Assembly: GCF_910594985.1 (NCBI RefSeq)
Contig: NZ_CAJVCE010000011.1
Coordinates: forward strand, 182,192 to 246,191
Direction: 5' to 3'
From: Paenibacillus allorhizosphaerae
GTDB lineage: Bacteria; Bacillota; Bacilli; Paenibacillales; NBRC-103111
DNA: 64,000 nt
The notes below the pieces were generated by a model. That model made no database searches. It was not told the origin of the DNA and saw only the letters and a list, made by a program, of their open reading frames with translations. Shown here in pieces: positions 41,457 to 50,866 of this stretch. The position numbers and the translations under genes were made by a program. The first letter of the stretch is position 1. Every line of letters begins with the position of its first letter.

Positions 41457-41972
41457 TCAGTGTCCGCCTTTCTCCCGTTCTTCCTGTTTGCGGTGTGCGA
41501 TCCGGGAGCTGGCTGCCGCCGCGATCGCGCCTACGATATCGTCGAGAAACGTATGTTTGTGCTTGCCGGTTTTATCGTTCAGCATCTTGAGAATGCCGGG
41601 CTTTATTTTATCGATGTAACCGAAATTGGTCATACCGATACTACCGTATACGTTCACGATGGACAGCGCCAATATTTCATCGCAGCCGTACAGTCCTTCG
41701 TCGTTTTCGATCATTTCCTGGAGCGGAGAGAGCAGCTTTCCTTCTTCGGCCAGCAGATCAAGCTGAATTCCGGTAAGAACCGCATTTTGCACCTCGCGTT
41801 TGGTCAGCACTTGTTCCACGCTTTGCACACATTCCTCCATGATCAGCGTTTCGTAATAATCCTTTTGCAGGAAATAAGTCAGCTCGGCAATATCTTCGAT
41901 GCGAACGCCCCGGCTGAGCAGCCATGCCCTGGAAGCCTCGGCTACTTTTTTACTGTTCAGGCTATAGGTCAA
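41457..41972 (-). CDS. pgpA: Phosphatidylglycerophosphatase A-like protein (YutG type)
   Basis: The 171-residue protein resembles YutG/PgpA, which removes phosphate from phosphatidylglycerophosphate to give phosphatidylglycerol. The signature is YGCDEILALSIVNVYGSIGMTN and the acidic metal-binding HTFLDDIVGAIAAA. It is soluble in appearance, like the Firmicute form. The TTG start at 41972 follows GAGGAGG on the minus strand. It lies 15 bp downstream of the GGDEF gene, in one operon. Confidence 0.85.
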   Translation of the reverse strand: MTYSLNSKKVAEASRAWLLSRGVRIEDIAELTYFLQKDYYETLIMEECVQSVEQVLTKREVQNAVLTGIQLDLLAEEGKLLSPLQEMIENDEGLYGCDEILALSIVNVYGSIGMTNFGYIDKIKPGILKMLNDKTGKHKHTFLDDIVGAIAAAASSRIAHRKQEEREKGGH

Positions 41973-41987
41973 CAGAAAGGCCTCCTC

Positions 41988-42860
41988 TTATTCAGTGTTC
42001 GAGTAAAAATGAAAATGGTTTTTTCCTTGCAGTTTCGATGCGTACATGGCGGCGTCCGCGTTTTGGAGCAGCGTCTCGCTGTCATCTCCGTGCTCTGGGA
42101 AAAAAGCGGCGCCGATGGAACAGGTCAGCGTAATTTTTTGCCCGTTCAAATCGAACGGCTGGTTTAACGCATTGGAGATGCGCCGCGCAATTTTGGCGAT
42201 ATCGTCCGGCAGAAGAAACTGCTGGAGCAAGAGCACGAATTCGTCTCCGCCCATGCGGGATACCGTATCCGGTTCGCGGATCGAGTGGGACAGACGGGAG
42301 GCGACTTTGGTGAGCAGCTCATCGCCTGTCGCATGACCGTACGTATCGTTTATATTTTTAAAATCGTCCATATCCAAATACATGACGGCAAGCTTATGTT
42401 GGTATCGCTTTGCGGTATGAAGCGCTTGCGACATCCGGTCCTGAAACAGCCTCCGGTTCGGAAGTCCGGTTAAAGGATCGTAATAAGCGAGCCGGGTCAG
42501 GCGGTCTTCCATTTGCTTGTATTGCGTAATGTCTTTGGCCGACAGCGCAGCCCGTTTCTGCCCGTCCGGCGCGAGGAAGGCATATCCGCTGCCTTCCAGC
42601 CACACGCACAAGCCGTCGGGCTGCACGACCCGGAACGCCGCCCGAAAAGGAACGTACAGGCTGAACAGCCGATCGCAGGATGCCCTCACACTTGCTAAAT
42701 CGCTTTCGTACACCGTCTCATACAGGCCGATGCCAGCGCAGGACGCAGGAGCAACGCATACCGGTAACCCGGAGGCGCCGAATATCCATAGCCAGTCCGG
42801 AGATTGCTGCACGGCTGCCCGTAATAATCCATCGGCAAAATCGGAAAGATGGTCATCCAT
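41988..42860 (-). CDS. PAS-GGDEF diguanylate cyclase
   Basis: The protein makes cyclic di-GMP from two GTP. The N-terminal about 110 residues form a PAS-like sensor ending in the usual link AKDITQYKQMEDRLTRLAYY. The C-terminal GGDEF domain has DPLTGLPNRRLF and the intact active site RMGGDEFVLLL. An RxxD inhibitory site (REPD) lies exactly five residues before it, so product inhibition is expected. It has no membrane segment and is therefore cytoplasmic. 290 residues. It is co-transcribed with pgpA, an unusual pairing. Confidence 0.9.
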   Translation of the reverse strand: MDDHLSDFADGLLRAAVQQSPDWLWIFGASGLPVCVAPASCAGIGLYETVYESDLASVRASCDRLFSLYVPFRAAFRVVQPDGLCVWLEGSGYAFLAPDGQKRAALSAKDITQYKQMEDRLTRLAYYDPLTGLPNRRLFQDRMSQALHTAKRYQHKLAVMYLDMDDFKNINDTYGHATGDELLTKVASRLSHSIREPDTVSRMGGDEFVLLLQQFLLPDDIAKIARRISNALNQPFDLNGQKITLTCSIGAAFFPEHGDDSETLLQNADAAMYASKLQGKNHFHFYSNTE

Positions 42861-42985
42861 GCGTCAGAATCACCTCTATTTGGAAAAAAGACATCTTTAT
42901 TATAGTCTTCCGGTACCGGTGAAATCAAGGATCATCCGCGCCTAAAGTACCAAATCGATTGCCGGGGAAATGCGGACAAATTGTT

Positions 42986-43016
42986 GTCATAAACTTGTCT
43001 CCGGGCCGTATACATT
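42986..43016 (+). promoter_or_regulatory. Possible sigma-E promoter of gerM
   Basis: GTCATAA at 42986-42992 and TATACATT at 43009-43016 resemble a sigma-E promoter; gerM of B. subtilis is sigma-E dependent. The spacer is slightly long. Confidence 0.4.
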
Positions 43017-43091
43017 AAGTAAAACGGACGAGTTGCAACGAGCCCCGGCCACCGCCGAGATACGTTGACAACAGCACAAGGAGGAAAAGCA

Positions 43092-44138
43092 ATGAAACCG
43101 TATAAATGGACAAGGTTGGCCGCTGTAACCGGAATAGGCGTAATGTTGGTGACATCCGGCTGCTCGGTTTTGAAGCCGAAGGAACAATCTCAGCCGATTG
43201 ATCCTCCGCAGGCCGGGTCGGACGCCGCCGCAACCAGTGCGAAAGCTGCCGGCGTTACGATTGCCAATCCGATGCAAGTTACCGTGTACGCCAAAGACGA
43301 GAAAGGGTTTGTCGCCCCGATCGCCATCCAGGTGGAGAAGACCGAAAGTACGGCCAAACGAGCGCTAGAATATATGGTCGAGGGCGGACCTTCCCAAGGG
43401 CAGCTGCCGGCGGGCTTCGTCAGTCTTTTACCGAAAGGCACGCAGGTCAGAGGGATCAATATCGTGAAGGATCAAAAGCTTGCTATAGTAGATTTCTCCA
43501 AATCGTTCACGGATTATAACCTTCAGGACGAACGGAAAATATTGGAGGCCGTTACCTGGACGCTGACCGGTTTTCCGACCGTAGAGAAGGTGCAGATCCG
43601 GGTGGAAGGCAAAGCGCTGAAAGAGATGCCGGTCGGCGGCACGCCGCTGGATGAACCGTTAAGCCGATTGATGGGCATTAATCTTGAGAAGCCGGAGAGC
43701 GTCGAATTCGGCCAATCCACACCGGTTACGCTGTATTTCCTGAATCAGAATCAAGCCGATTATAAATACTATGTTCCGGTCACCAGGCTGATCCAACGGA
43801 CGGATAACGTCGCGGAAGCGGTCATCAAGCAGCTCATTGCAGGCCCGGACGCCAAAAAAGGGCTGGCCGCCGTCATGACGCCGGGCGCCGAGCTGTTGAA
43901 AGTCAGCAAGGCGGAAGATATCATCACCGTCAATTTTTCGGATAAGGTGCTCGGACCGGATAAGAAGGCGCCGGCAGAGGCGCTCAAAGCGGTCGTCCTT
44001 TCTTTGACAGAAAACGCGGGCGCTTCGTCCAAGGTGCAAATTCTTGTGAACGGCGACGCCAAAGTGAGCGCGACCGACAACCAGAACTATGCCAAGCCGG
44101 TTACGCGTCCGGCTACGGTAAATCAGGTCAAATTGTAA
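43092..44138 (+). CDS. gerM: GerM-domain sporulation/germination lipoprotein
   Basis: The 348-residue lipoprotein has a signal peptide with lipobox VTSGC and two GerM domains: about 70-190 (ALEYMVEGGPSQGQLPAGF, KLAIVDFSKSFTDYN) and 205-335 (VTLYFLNQNQADYKYYVPVT, EDIITVNFSDKVLG). GerM of Bacillus is a mother-cell protein in the intermembrane space, needed for engulfment and germination. ATG 43092 follows AAGGAGG. The order gerM-rph-rdgB is the same as in B. subtilis. Confidence 0.92.
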   Translation: MKPYKWTRLAAVTGIGVMLVTSGCSVLKPKEQSQPIDPPQAGSDAAATSAKAAGVTIANPMQVTVYAKDEKGFVAPIAIQVEKTESTAKRALEYMVEGGPSQGQLPAGFVSLLPKGTQVRGINIVKDQKLAIVDFSKSFTDYNLQDERKILEAVTWTLTGFPTVEKVQIRVEGKALKEMPVGGTPLDEPLSRLMGINLEKPESVEFGQSTPVTLYFLNQNQADYKYYVPVTRLIQRTDNVAEAVIKQLIAGPDAKKGLAAVMTPGAELLKVSKAEDIITVNFSDKVLGPDKKAPAEALKAVVLSLTENAGASSKVQILVNGDAKVSATDNQNYAKPVTRPATVNQVKL

Positions 44139-44270
44139 ATATTCCGGTCGAAGCGATTCGATCGGAACGATAGAACGACGTCCTCTCGGCTGCCAGTGAG
44201 ATTTATTCGCACTGCGGGAAGGGCGTTTTTTTTCGAAAAGGGAACGGAAGAGCACGACATCTATCCACGT

Positions 44271-44299
44271 TTGGTTTTCCATATGCGCTCTGGTACAAT
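44271..44299 (+). promoter_or_regulatory. Sigma-A promoter of rph-rdgB
   Basis: TTGGTT at 44271-44276, a 17-bp spacer and TACAAT at 44294-44299. Confidence 0.7.
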
Positions 44300-44334
44300 G
44301 AAAACGGTAAAGCAAAGGAGGTAACATTGAACCG

Positions 44335-45096
44335 ATGAGAAACGATGGAAGAGCAGCAGATCAGGCGCGTCCTGTGAAAATTACGACCCATTATAACAAG
44401 CATGCGGAAGGTTCCGTGCTTATCGAGGTGGGCGATACGAAAGTCATTTGCACCGCCACGGTGGAAGAGCGGGTGCCTCCTTTTATGAAAGGGCAGGGGA
44501 AAGGCTGGATTACGGCGGAATACTCCATGCTTCCGCGGGCTACCGCCGTGCGCAATCAGCGCGAGTCTGCCAAAGGGAAGCTGGGCGGCAGGACGATGGA
44601 AATTCAGCGCTTGATCGGCCGTGCGCTGCGCTCCGTAGTGAATTTGGAAGCGCTGGGCGAGCGCTCCGTTACGCTTGACTGCGATGTCATTCAAGCTGAC
44701 GGAGGCACAAGGACGACCTCGATAACCGGCGCCTTTGTGGCCATGGCGATAGCGATTGACAAGCTGGTACGTGAACGGCATTTATCCCGATATCCGATTA
44801 CCGATTTTTTAGGCTCGATTTCCGTAGGCATTATTCAAAATCAGGCGCTCTTGGATTTAAATTATGAAGAGGATTCCAAAGCAAAGGTCGATATGAACGT
44901 GGTGATGACGGGCACCGGCAAATTTGTCGAAGTTCAGGGAACAGGCGAGGAAGCGCCATTCTCCAGGCAGGAGCTGGATGAGCTGTTGGCGCTGGCCGAA
45001 TCGGGCATCGCCTCGATGATCCTCGAACAAGAGCAGGCGCTCGGACCGATCGCCGACCGCATCAGGGGGGCTTCCGGTGCTGCCGCTAGGATCTGA
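44335..45096 (+). CDS. rph: Ribonuclease PH
   Basis: This phosphorolytic 3'-5' exoribonuclease trims tRNA 3' ends. The 253-residue protein begins [15 protein letters not shown] and has [20 protein letters not shown], the phosphate-binding RGWIT-like [30 protein letters not shown] and [20 protein letters not shown]. All are hallmark RNase PH segments, and length is normal. ATG 44335 lies 15 bp after AAAGGAGG. It overlaps rdgB by 20 bp. Confidence 0.95.
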   Translation: MRNDGRAADQARPVKITTHYNKHAEGSVLIEVGDTKVICTATVEERVPPFMKGQGKGWITAEYSMLPRATAVRNQRESAKGKLGGRTMEIQRLIGRALRSVVNLEALGERSVTLDCDVIQADGGTRTTSITGAFVAMAIAIDKLVRERHLSRYPITDFLGSISVGIIQNQALLDLNYEEDSKAKVDMNVVMTGTGKFVEVQGTGEEAPFSRQELDELLALAESGIASMILEQEQALGPIADRIRGASGAAARI

Positions 45097-45703
45097 AATC
45101 ATCATCGCCACGCGGAACAAAGGGAAGATGAAAGAGTTTGAACCGATGTTCCTGCGGCAAGGCATCGCAGTCCGAAGCCTGCTTGATTATCCGGATCTTC
45201 CGGATATCGTCGAAGACGGCCACACGTTCGCCGCCAACGCGTTGATTAAGGCGAGAGCGATCGCGCTCAAGTTTGGCGTTCCTGTTGTCGCCGACGATTC
45301 GGGCTTGTGCGTAGACCGGCTCGGCGGCGCTCCGGGCGTCTATTCTGCCCGTTATGCGGGGGAGCCTTCGGACGATGCGGCCAATAACCGGAAGCTGCTC
45401 GCGGAGCTGGCCAAGCTGGAAGACAGCTCTCCGTCGGCAGAGCCGGCCCGGCTCAGCCCCGCCCGGTTCGTATGTGCGATCGCGCTCGTCGATCGGGCGG
45501 GTCATCCCGTTGCCGAAGTCGAAGGCTCTTGCGATGGCGTCATCATCGATAAACCGCGCGGAGAGCACGGCTTCGGCTACGATCCGTTATTTTACATACC
45601 CGAATTGGGACGAACGATGGCGGAGCTGACGGTGAACGAGAAAAACGAGCTAAGCCACCGCGCGCAGGCGCTCGGCAAATTGTGGGAAGCGTTATCCAAG
45701 TAA
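45077..45703 (+). CDS. rdgB: RdgB/HAM1-family nucleoside-triphosphate pyrophosphatase
   Basis: The enzyme hydrolyses non-canonical purine triphosphates (ITP, XTP) to monophosphates. The 208-residue protein has the substrate-binding [30 protein letters not shown], the metal site [27 protein letters not shown] and [14 protein letters not shown]. The GTG start at 45077 lies inside rph, which suggests translational coupling. A very stable terminator follows. The order rph-rdgB is conserved in Firmicutes. Confidence 0.95.
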   Translation: MLPLGSEIIIATRNKGKMKEFEPMFLRQGIAVRSLLDYPDLPDIVEDGHTFAANALIKARAIALKFGVPVVADDSGLCVDRLGGAPGVYSARYAGEPSDDAANNRKLLAELAKLEDSSPSAEPARLSPARFVCAIALVDRAGHPVAEVEGSCDGVIIDKPRGEHGFGYDPLFYIPELGRTMAELTVNEKNELSHRAQALGKLWEALSK

Positions 45704-45726
45704 GCAAGGGACAGCGCTAAAAACAA

Positions 45727-45772
45727 GGGACGGCATGCGGATTGAAACATTTCCGCATGCCGTCCCGTTTTG
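45727..45772. terminator. Terminator between rdgB and asnB
   Basis: GGGACGGCATGCGG pairs perfectly with CCGCATGCCGTCCC around a 12-nt loop, followed by GTTTTG. It can serve both converging genes. Confidence 0.85.
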
Positions 45773-45808
45773 TAATAACGTCATGGAAAAGCTGAAAGCG
45801 GCCACCGG

Positions 45809-47653
45809 TTACCGGATGGCCACTTTATATTTACGAAGCCACATGTCTACTTGCGCAAGGTAGGCAAACAGCTGCGGGCCGGTCATCAGCTGTCCGAACC
45901 AGGGCAGATTGAATTGCCCGTTGTCGTTTTCGGCCAGCGCCCTGATTTTGGCCGTATCGATAAATTGCAGCAGCGGCGATGAGCTGTCGTTCAATATATC
46001 GAGCACCCAGGAGCGAACGGCTGCCAAATAATTCGGATTGTGCGTCTTCGGGTACGGGCTTTTTTTACGGGTGAGCACGTCTTCGGGCAGCACGCCGCGG
46101 AGCGCTTTGCGCAAAATGCCCTTCTCCCGGTCTCCGGCGGTTTTGACTTCCCACGGAATATTCCAGACGTATTCGACGAGCCGATGGTCGCAGAACGGCA
46201 CGCGAACCTCGAGGCCGACGGCCATGCTCATGCGGTCTTTCCGGTCGAGAAGCGTCGGCATGAATCGCGAGATGTTGAGATACGACATTTCGCGCATCCG
46301 GTTTTGCTGCTGGTTTTCCCCTGCGAGCCGCGGTACTTCGGACAACGCCTGGCGGTACCGTTCCTGCACGTATTGCTCCGGCTTCACCCAGTCGACGAAT
46401 TCGGGCGACAGCAGGTTAACGCGGTCGCGGGTCGCGAGCGCCCACGGAAACGTATTTGCGTTCAGCGATTCTTCCCGGTGAAACCACGGGTAGCCTCCGA
46501 ATATTTCGTCCGCGGCTTCGCCGGAGACGGCAACGGTGGCATGTTTTTTGATTTCACGGCAGAACAAGTAGAGCGAGCCGTCGACGTCCGCCATGCCGGG
46601 CATATCGCGGGCATATACGGCTGCTTTCAGCGCTTCGACCAATTCGGGTGTGTCGAACTCGAAGGCATGGTGTTCGGTACCGAGAAAGTCGGTCATCCGT
46701 TTAATCCATGGCGCATCCGAATTCGGCTGGAAGACGTTCGCCTTAAAATGCTTGTCGTTGTCGACATAATCGATCGAGAACGTGTGGAACGTATCCATAC
46801 CCGATTCTTTGTAATAATTAGCGGCAAACGTCGTTAAGGCACTGGAATCAAGCCCGCCGGAGAGCAGCGTACAGATCGGCACGTCGGAGGCAAGCTGTCG
46901 GATGACCGTGTCCTTCAGCAACTCGTGCACCTTCGCCGCCGTCGTCTCTACATCGTCTTCGTGGGGCTTGCTCTCCAGCTTCCAGTACGCGCGGATTTGC
47001 AAGCCGTTCGCATCCAGCAGCGCGCAATGACCGGGCTTCAGTTCATTCATATTTTTATACACGCCGTGTCCGGGGGTCCGTGCCGGTCCGACAGCGAATA
47101 TTTCCGCCAGCCCTTCCCCGCTGATTTGCGCAGGAAAATCCGGATGCGCCAAAATCGCCTTCGGTTCCGAGCCGAACAGCAGCCGGCCGTCTTGATAAGA
47201 ATAAAAGAAAGGCTTCACCCCGAGCCGGTCGCGGACGAGGAAGAGCGTCTGCTCCTCGTCATTCCAGACCGCGAAGGCGAAGATGCCGTTTAATCGGTCT
47301 ACGCAGGCGCGCCCCCATTCGATGTAGGATGCAAGGAGCACTTCCGTATCGCATGTGGTTTGGAAGCGATGGCCTCGAAGCTCCAGCTCCTTTTTCAGCT
47401 CGGGCGCATTGTACAGCTCGCCGTTATATACGATCGCGAATGTATTCTCGCCGGCTTTGCGAATCATCGGCTGCGCGCCGCCCGCCGGATCCATGACGCT
47501 GAGACGGCGATGACCTAGAGCGCAGCGGGCGGTAATCCAGGTGCCGGAGGCATCCGGGCCCCGCAGGCTCATCGTATCCGTCATCTTTTCGAGAATGAAC
47601 GGATACTGGGTCAAATCTTTATTCCAATCAACCCATCCCGTAATTCCACACAT
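45809..47653 (-). CDS. asnB: Asparagine synthetase (glutamine-hydrolysing)
   Basis: The enzyme makes asparagine from aspartate, ATP and glutamine. ATG 47653 gives the mature start CGITGWVDW with the catalytic Cys of the class II glutaminase domain (residues about 2-200, YNGELYNAPELKKEL). The synthetase domain follows with the ATP pyrophosphatase loop LLSGGLDSSALT and EAADEIFGGYPW. 614 residues, as in AsnB/AsnO. An earlier in-frame start would block the Cys, and AAAGGATG precedes 47653. No T-box leader is seen upstream. Single gene on the minus strand. Confidence 0.94.
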   Translation of the reverse strand: MCGITGWVDWNKDLTQYPFILEKMTDTMSLRGPDASGTWITARCALGHRRLSVMDPAGGAQPMIRKAGENTFAIVYNGELYNAPELKKELELRGHRFQTTCDTEVLLASYIEWGRACVDRLNGIFAFAVWNDEEQTLFLVRDRLGVKPFFYSYQDGRLLFGSEPKAILAHPDFPAQISGEGLAEIFAVGPARTPGHGVYKNMNELKPGHCALLDANGLQIRAYWKLESKPHEDDVETTAAKVHELLKDTVIRQLASDVPICTLLSGGLDSSALTTFAANYYKESGMDTFHTFSIDYVDNDKHFKANVFQPNSDAPWIKRMTDFLGTEHHAFEFDTPELVEALKAAVYARDMPGMADVDGSLYLFCREIKKHATVAVSGEAADEIFGGYPWFHREESLNANTFPWALATRDRVNLLSPEFVDWVKPEQYVQERYRQALSEVPRLAGENQQQNRMREMSYLNISRFMPTLLDRKDRMSMAVGLEVRVPFCDHRLVEYVWNIPWEVKTAGDREKGILRKALRGVLPEDVLTRKKSPYPKTHNPNYLAAVRSWVLDILNDSSSPLLQFIDTAKIRALAENDNGQFNLPWFGQLMTGPQLFAYLAQVDMWLRKYKVAIR

Positions 47654-47967
47654 AGACTTCATCCTTTCTGGTCTCAAAGTTCGGCGGCTATTGACAAGCC
47701 CCTTGGTCAAGGGACGGCAGGATGTTAAAGGTTATGCGTCTGAAAACGCGAAAATGTCTGTCCCCCCGGGCAGAAAACTGAAAAACTTGGCGAAGAAATG
47801 GACAAACGGTCGAAGAAAAGTTACACTACCGATAGAGGCAATGGTAAGTTTTGCACATCCTATCAGGTTTCTATGAATAGAAACCGCTGCTTTTGTCCCA
47901 CCCTATCCATATGGGTATGGAAGAACATGCGAAGGCAGACGATCAACATGAAAAGGTGGTCATCCCG
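47654..47967. other. Intergenic region between divergent asnB and a small gene
   Basis: This 314-bp stretch has a hairpin GGTTTCTAT with ATAGAAACC at 47868-47887. No T-box, clear promoter or further gene is recognised, and the start of the following gene is uncertain within it. Confidence 0.4.
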
Positions 47968-48309
47968 ATGAAAAGAACACTCTCCGCGCAGCAAAAAGAA
48001 TATAAAGAAGCCAAGGAACATTTCGAACAGGTCAACAAAGATTTCGAACAAAAGCTTGCCACGACCAAGAAGCTTGGCACCGTTACGCAGGAAACGATGG
48101 AGCGGCTCGTTGAAGATACCGGATTGCATACGGCTCTGAACAAACTCGGCGCGGCGGAGGCGGCGCTGCTGAAATGGTCTCATGAAATGATTCAGAACGA
48201 GCGCGATTATTTGCAAAATAAAGAAGCCGTCGACCGCATGTACGCCTTTATCGACAAAAACCCGCACATTAAGGCTCAGCTTATTCAAGCGGCCATGAAG
48301 ATGGACTAG
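47968..48309 (+). CDS. Small coiled-coil protein of unknown function
   Basis: The 113-residue, strongly helical and charged protein (QKEYKEAKEHFEQVNKDFEQ; LQNKEAVDRMYAFIDKNPHI) has no membrane segment and is probably a coiled coil. ATG 47968 has AAAAGGTGG upstream; in-frame starts at 47914 or 47920 would add up to 18 residues but lack a ribosome binding site. It is single, with a terminator 60 bp after. Family not recognised. Confidence 0.6.
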   Translation: MKRTLSAQQKEYKEAKEHFEQVNKDFEQKLATTKKLGTVTQETMERLVEDTGLHTALNKLGAAEAALLKWSHEMIQNERDYLQNKEAVDRMYAFIDKNPHIKAQLIQAAMKMD

Positions 48310-48366
48310 TTTTTACTATCAGGCACGGGATGCCGAATGATGCCGGTATGACCGTATTCACGCCCT

Positions 48367-48396
48367 GAGCCCGAAACGGATGTTTTCGGGCTTTTT
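48367..48396 (+). terminator. Terminator before the YsoA-like gene
   Basis: GAGCCCGAAA pairs with TTTTCGGGCT around a 6-nt loop, followed by TTTTGG. Confidence 0.8.
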
Positions 48397-48429
48397 GGCT
48401 TGCAGCGGGCAGCCCGGGCCAGAGAAATT

Positions 48430-48457
48430 TTGCATTCCGCCCGATTTTTGGTACACT
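48430..48457 (+). promoter_or_regulatory. Probable promoter of the YsoA-like gene
   Basis: TTGCAT at 48430-48435, a 16-bp spacer and TACACT at 48452-48457. Confidence 0.5.
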
Positions 48458-48495
48458 GCTTCCTATATAGATGCCAGCAGGAAAGGCGGTGTTTT

Positions 48496-49404
48496 ATGAC
48501 GGAACAGCCGACTGATAATGTAATTTTATTTCCGAAAACCGTCGAGTACTACCAGTTTGAGTTAACGCGTTTATTGGAAACGGAGAGGTACGGAGAAGCG
48601 ATCGGGACGCTGCGCTTTTTGCTGGCCTGCCAGACGGGCGACAACCGCGCCAGGGAGGAGTGGCAGTCGCTGCTCGATTGGCTGCAGCTGATGTTTCCCG
48701 ATTTGTCGATGGCGGAGCTGGAGGAGCCGGAGGAGGATACGGATGAGGCGGAGCTGCTGAAGCGGCATTTGCATATGAAAGCGGAGCAATCGCCTGATTA
48801 CGCGAACAAGCTGTTGGAAAGCTTGTTTCAGCAAAAATCCGCGGATAAGCAGATGCTCGCGCTCGATCAGCTTGCCTTCATCGAGCATCCCGGCATAAAC
48901 GACGCGCTGATCCGCTTTTTGACCGAGACGCCGCTGCCGCCGTTCATCCAGTTTCGCACGCTTCAAACGCTGAAGAAACGGGGAGCGGAAGGACCTGTTA
49001 CGCTAACCAAGAACGGAGAAGCGGCACGTATCGATATCGAAGAGACGCCTGTCGATTTCGACCAGTTTCCATCGCAAATTCAAGAGATTATTAGCCGCGT
49101 GCGGGAAATTAGCGAAACGCAGCATCCGGCGCTCGCCTATTTTGCCGAAGAGACATGGAACGAATTTCTCGCGTTTATATTCGGCACATCTTCGTACCGG
49201 CAAATGCTTAGGCAGGATGCGGCCTGCGTGGACGTTTGGGCTTGCGCGCTTCATTTGACGCTCTTGGAGCGGGTTTTTGACGGAGGCGACAAGGAGGAGC
49301 TTTTCGAGCTGTATGGCATTACGTCGGAGCTTGCATTCCAGTGGGAGCAGGCCTATCGAATCATGCAGCAGTTCGCTCAGGCGGTATTTCCCGGTAAAGC
49401 CTGA
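48496..49404 (+). CDS. YsoA-like helical-repeat protein
   Basis: The 302-residue soluble protein has an N-terminal TPR-like region (YYQFELTRLLETERYGEAIG), an acidic stretch (about 75-90, EEPEEDTDEAELL), HEAT-like repeats (KQMLALDQLAFIEHPGINDA) and a C-terminal helical domain. Its position directly before tig is the position of ysoA in B. subtilis, so it is taken as the counterpart. ATG 48496 follows GAAAGGCGG. A chaperone or scaffold role is plausible; no direct evidence. Confidence 0.7.
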   Translation: MTEQPTDNVILFPKTVEYYQFELTRLLETERYGEAIGTLRFLLACQTGDNRAREEWQSLLDWLQLMFPDLSMAELEEPEEDTDEAELLKRHLHMKAEQSPDYANKLLESLFQQKSADKQMLALDQLAFIEHPGINDALIRFLTETPLPPFIQFRTLQTLKKRGAEGPVTLTKNGEAARIDIEETPVDFDQFPSQIQEIISRVREISETQHPALAYFAEETWNEFLAFIFGTSSYRQMLRQDAACVDVWACALHLTLLERVFDGGDKEELFELYGITSELAFQWEQAYRIMQQFAQAVFPGKA

Positions 49405-49441
49405 ATTTAAAAATGGTTCCTTATATTACGTATAGCAAGTC

Positions 49442-49470
49442 TTGAAAACGTAAACTATTATGGTTATAAT
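49442..49470 (+). promoter_or_regulatory. Sigma-A promoter of tig
   Basis: TTGAAA at 49442-49447, a 17-bp spacer and TATAAT at 49465-49470, a near-consensus housekeeping promoter. Confidence 0.8.
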
Positions 49471-49564
49471 AGAATGGTTATATTCCGGGGTAAGCCGTGT
49501 TTGAAGAATGAAAGCATATGAAATCTAAAATGTGATGGATAATTTTTGGAGGGGAAAGCATAAA

Positions 49565-50866
49565 ATGAAAGCAAGCTGGGAAAAGATAGAGAAGAACGTT
49601 GGAGTTCTTGATATTGAAGTGGATGCGGATCAAGTTACCGATGCTTTGGACAAAGCATTCAAGAAAGTCGTAGCGAAAGTGAATGTTCCGGGTTTCCGCA
49701 AAGGCAAAGTGCCGCGCGCGATTTTCGAATCCAAATTCGGCGTTGAAAGCTTGTACCAGGACGCTCTTGACATCATCGTTCCTGATGCTTACGTGGCCGC
49801 TGTCAACGAGACAGGAATCGTGCCTGTAGACCGTCCGGAAGTGGATGTGGAACAATTCGGCAAAGGACAAGTTCTCAAATTCAAAGCGAAAGTCACTGTG
49901 AAGCCTGAGGTGGAACTTGGCGAGTACAAAGGCCTTGAATTGGAAGAAGCGGCAGCCGAAGTAACGGAAGAAGAAGTGAACGCTGAGCTTGAAAAGCTGC
50001 AAGCCCGCCATGCGGAGCTGATCCCGGTTGAAGAAGGCGCAGCGGAGAATGGCGACGTCGTTTCGATCGACTTCGAAGGTTCCGTTGACGGCGTTCCGTT
50101 CGAAGGCGGCAAAGCCGAAAGATATTCCCTGGAGATCGGCTCCGGCAGCTTTATCCCAGGCTTTGAAGAGCAGGTAGTCGGCCTTGAGAAAGGCGGCGAG
50201 AAGGACATCACCGTAACTTTCCCTGAAAGCTACCATGCGGAAGAGCTGAAAGGCAAAGAAGCCGTGTTCAAAATTAAGCTCCATGACATCAAACGCAAAA
50301 ACTTGCCGGTACTCGACGATGAGTTCGCGAAAGACGTGAGCGAATTCGAAACGTTGGAAGAGTACAAAGCCGATCTTGCTAGCAAAATCAAAGAACGCAA
50401 AGCGGCGGAAGCGGACAATAAGAAGCAAACGGAAGCGGTAGAAAAGGCGTCTGCTGCAGCGGTTGTGGAAATTCCGGAAGTGATGATCAATGACGAAGCG
50501 GAGCAAATGGTGAAAGAATTCGAGAGCCGTCTGCGTACGCAAGGCATGAACATCGACATGTACTACCAGTTTACCGGTCAAGACGCTGAGGCGCTCAAAG
50601 GCCAAATGCGTGACGATGCTGCGAAGCGCGTTCGCAACAATCTGGTCATCGAAGCGATTGCGAAATCGGAAAATATCGAGGCGACCGAAGAAGAAATCAA
50701 CGAGGAGCTTGCGAACCTTGCACAAATGTACGGCCGCTCGGCTGACGAAGTTCGCAGCATTTTCGCAGCGAACGGCAATATGCAAACGCTCGTGAACGAC
50801 CTGGTTTCCCGTAAAACGGTGAAGTTCTTGGTGGATAACAGTAAATCTGTTGCAAGCGCCGTATAA
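49565..50866 (+). CDS. tig: Trigger factor
   Basis: This ribosome-bound chaperone and peptidyl-prolyl isomerase has 433 residues. The N-terminal domain has the ribosome-docking signature PGFRKGKVPRAIFESKFG (about 39-56). The FKBP-like domain spans about 150-245 (GDVVSIDFEGSVDGVPFEGG, IGSGSFIPGFEEQVVG), and the helical chaperone C-terminus follows. ATG 49565 follows TTGGAGGGG. Strong promoter and following terminator indicate a single-gene transcript. Confidence 0.96.
   Translation: MKASWEKIEKNVGVLDIEVDADQVTDALDKAFKKVVAKVNVPGFRKGKVPRAIFESKFGVESLYQDALDIIVPDAYVAAVNETGIVPVDRPEVDVEQFGKGQVLKFKAKVTVKPEVELGEYKGLELEEAAAEVTEEEVNAELEKLQARHAELIPVEEGAAENGDVVSIDFEGSVDGVPFEGGKAERYSLEIGSGSFIPGFEEQVVGLEKGGEKDITVTFPESYHAEELKGKEAVFKIKLHDIKRKNLPVLDDEFAKDVSEFETLEEYKADLASKIKERKAAEADNKKQTEAVEKASAAAVVEIPEVMINDEAEQMVKEFESRLRTQGMNIDMYYQFTGQDAEALKGQMRDDAAKRVRNNLVIEAIAKSENIEATEEEINEELANLAQMYGRSADEVRSIFAANGNMQTLVNDLVSRKTVKFLVDNSKSVASAV

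Noticed and set aside
47654..47890. T-box leader for asnB
   Set aside because: I searched for the conserved T-box sequence and terminator on the minus strand and found neither.
49478..50785. 435-codon open frame on the minus strand opposite tig
   Set aside because: It is a Phe- and His-rich translation opposite trigger factor with no recognisable domain; an antisense shadow.
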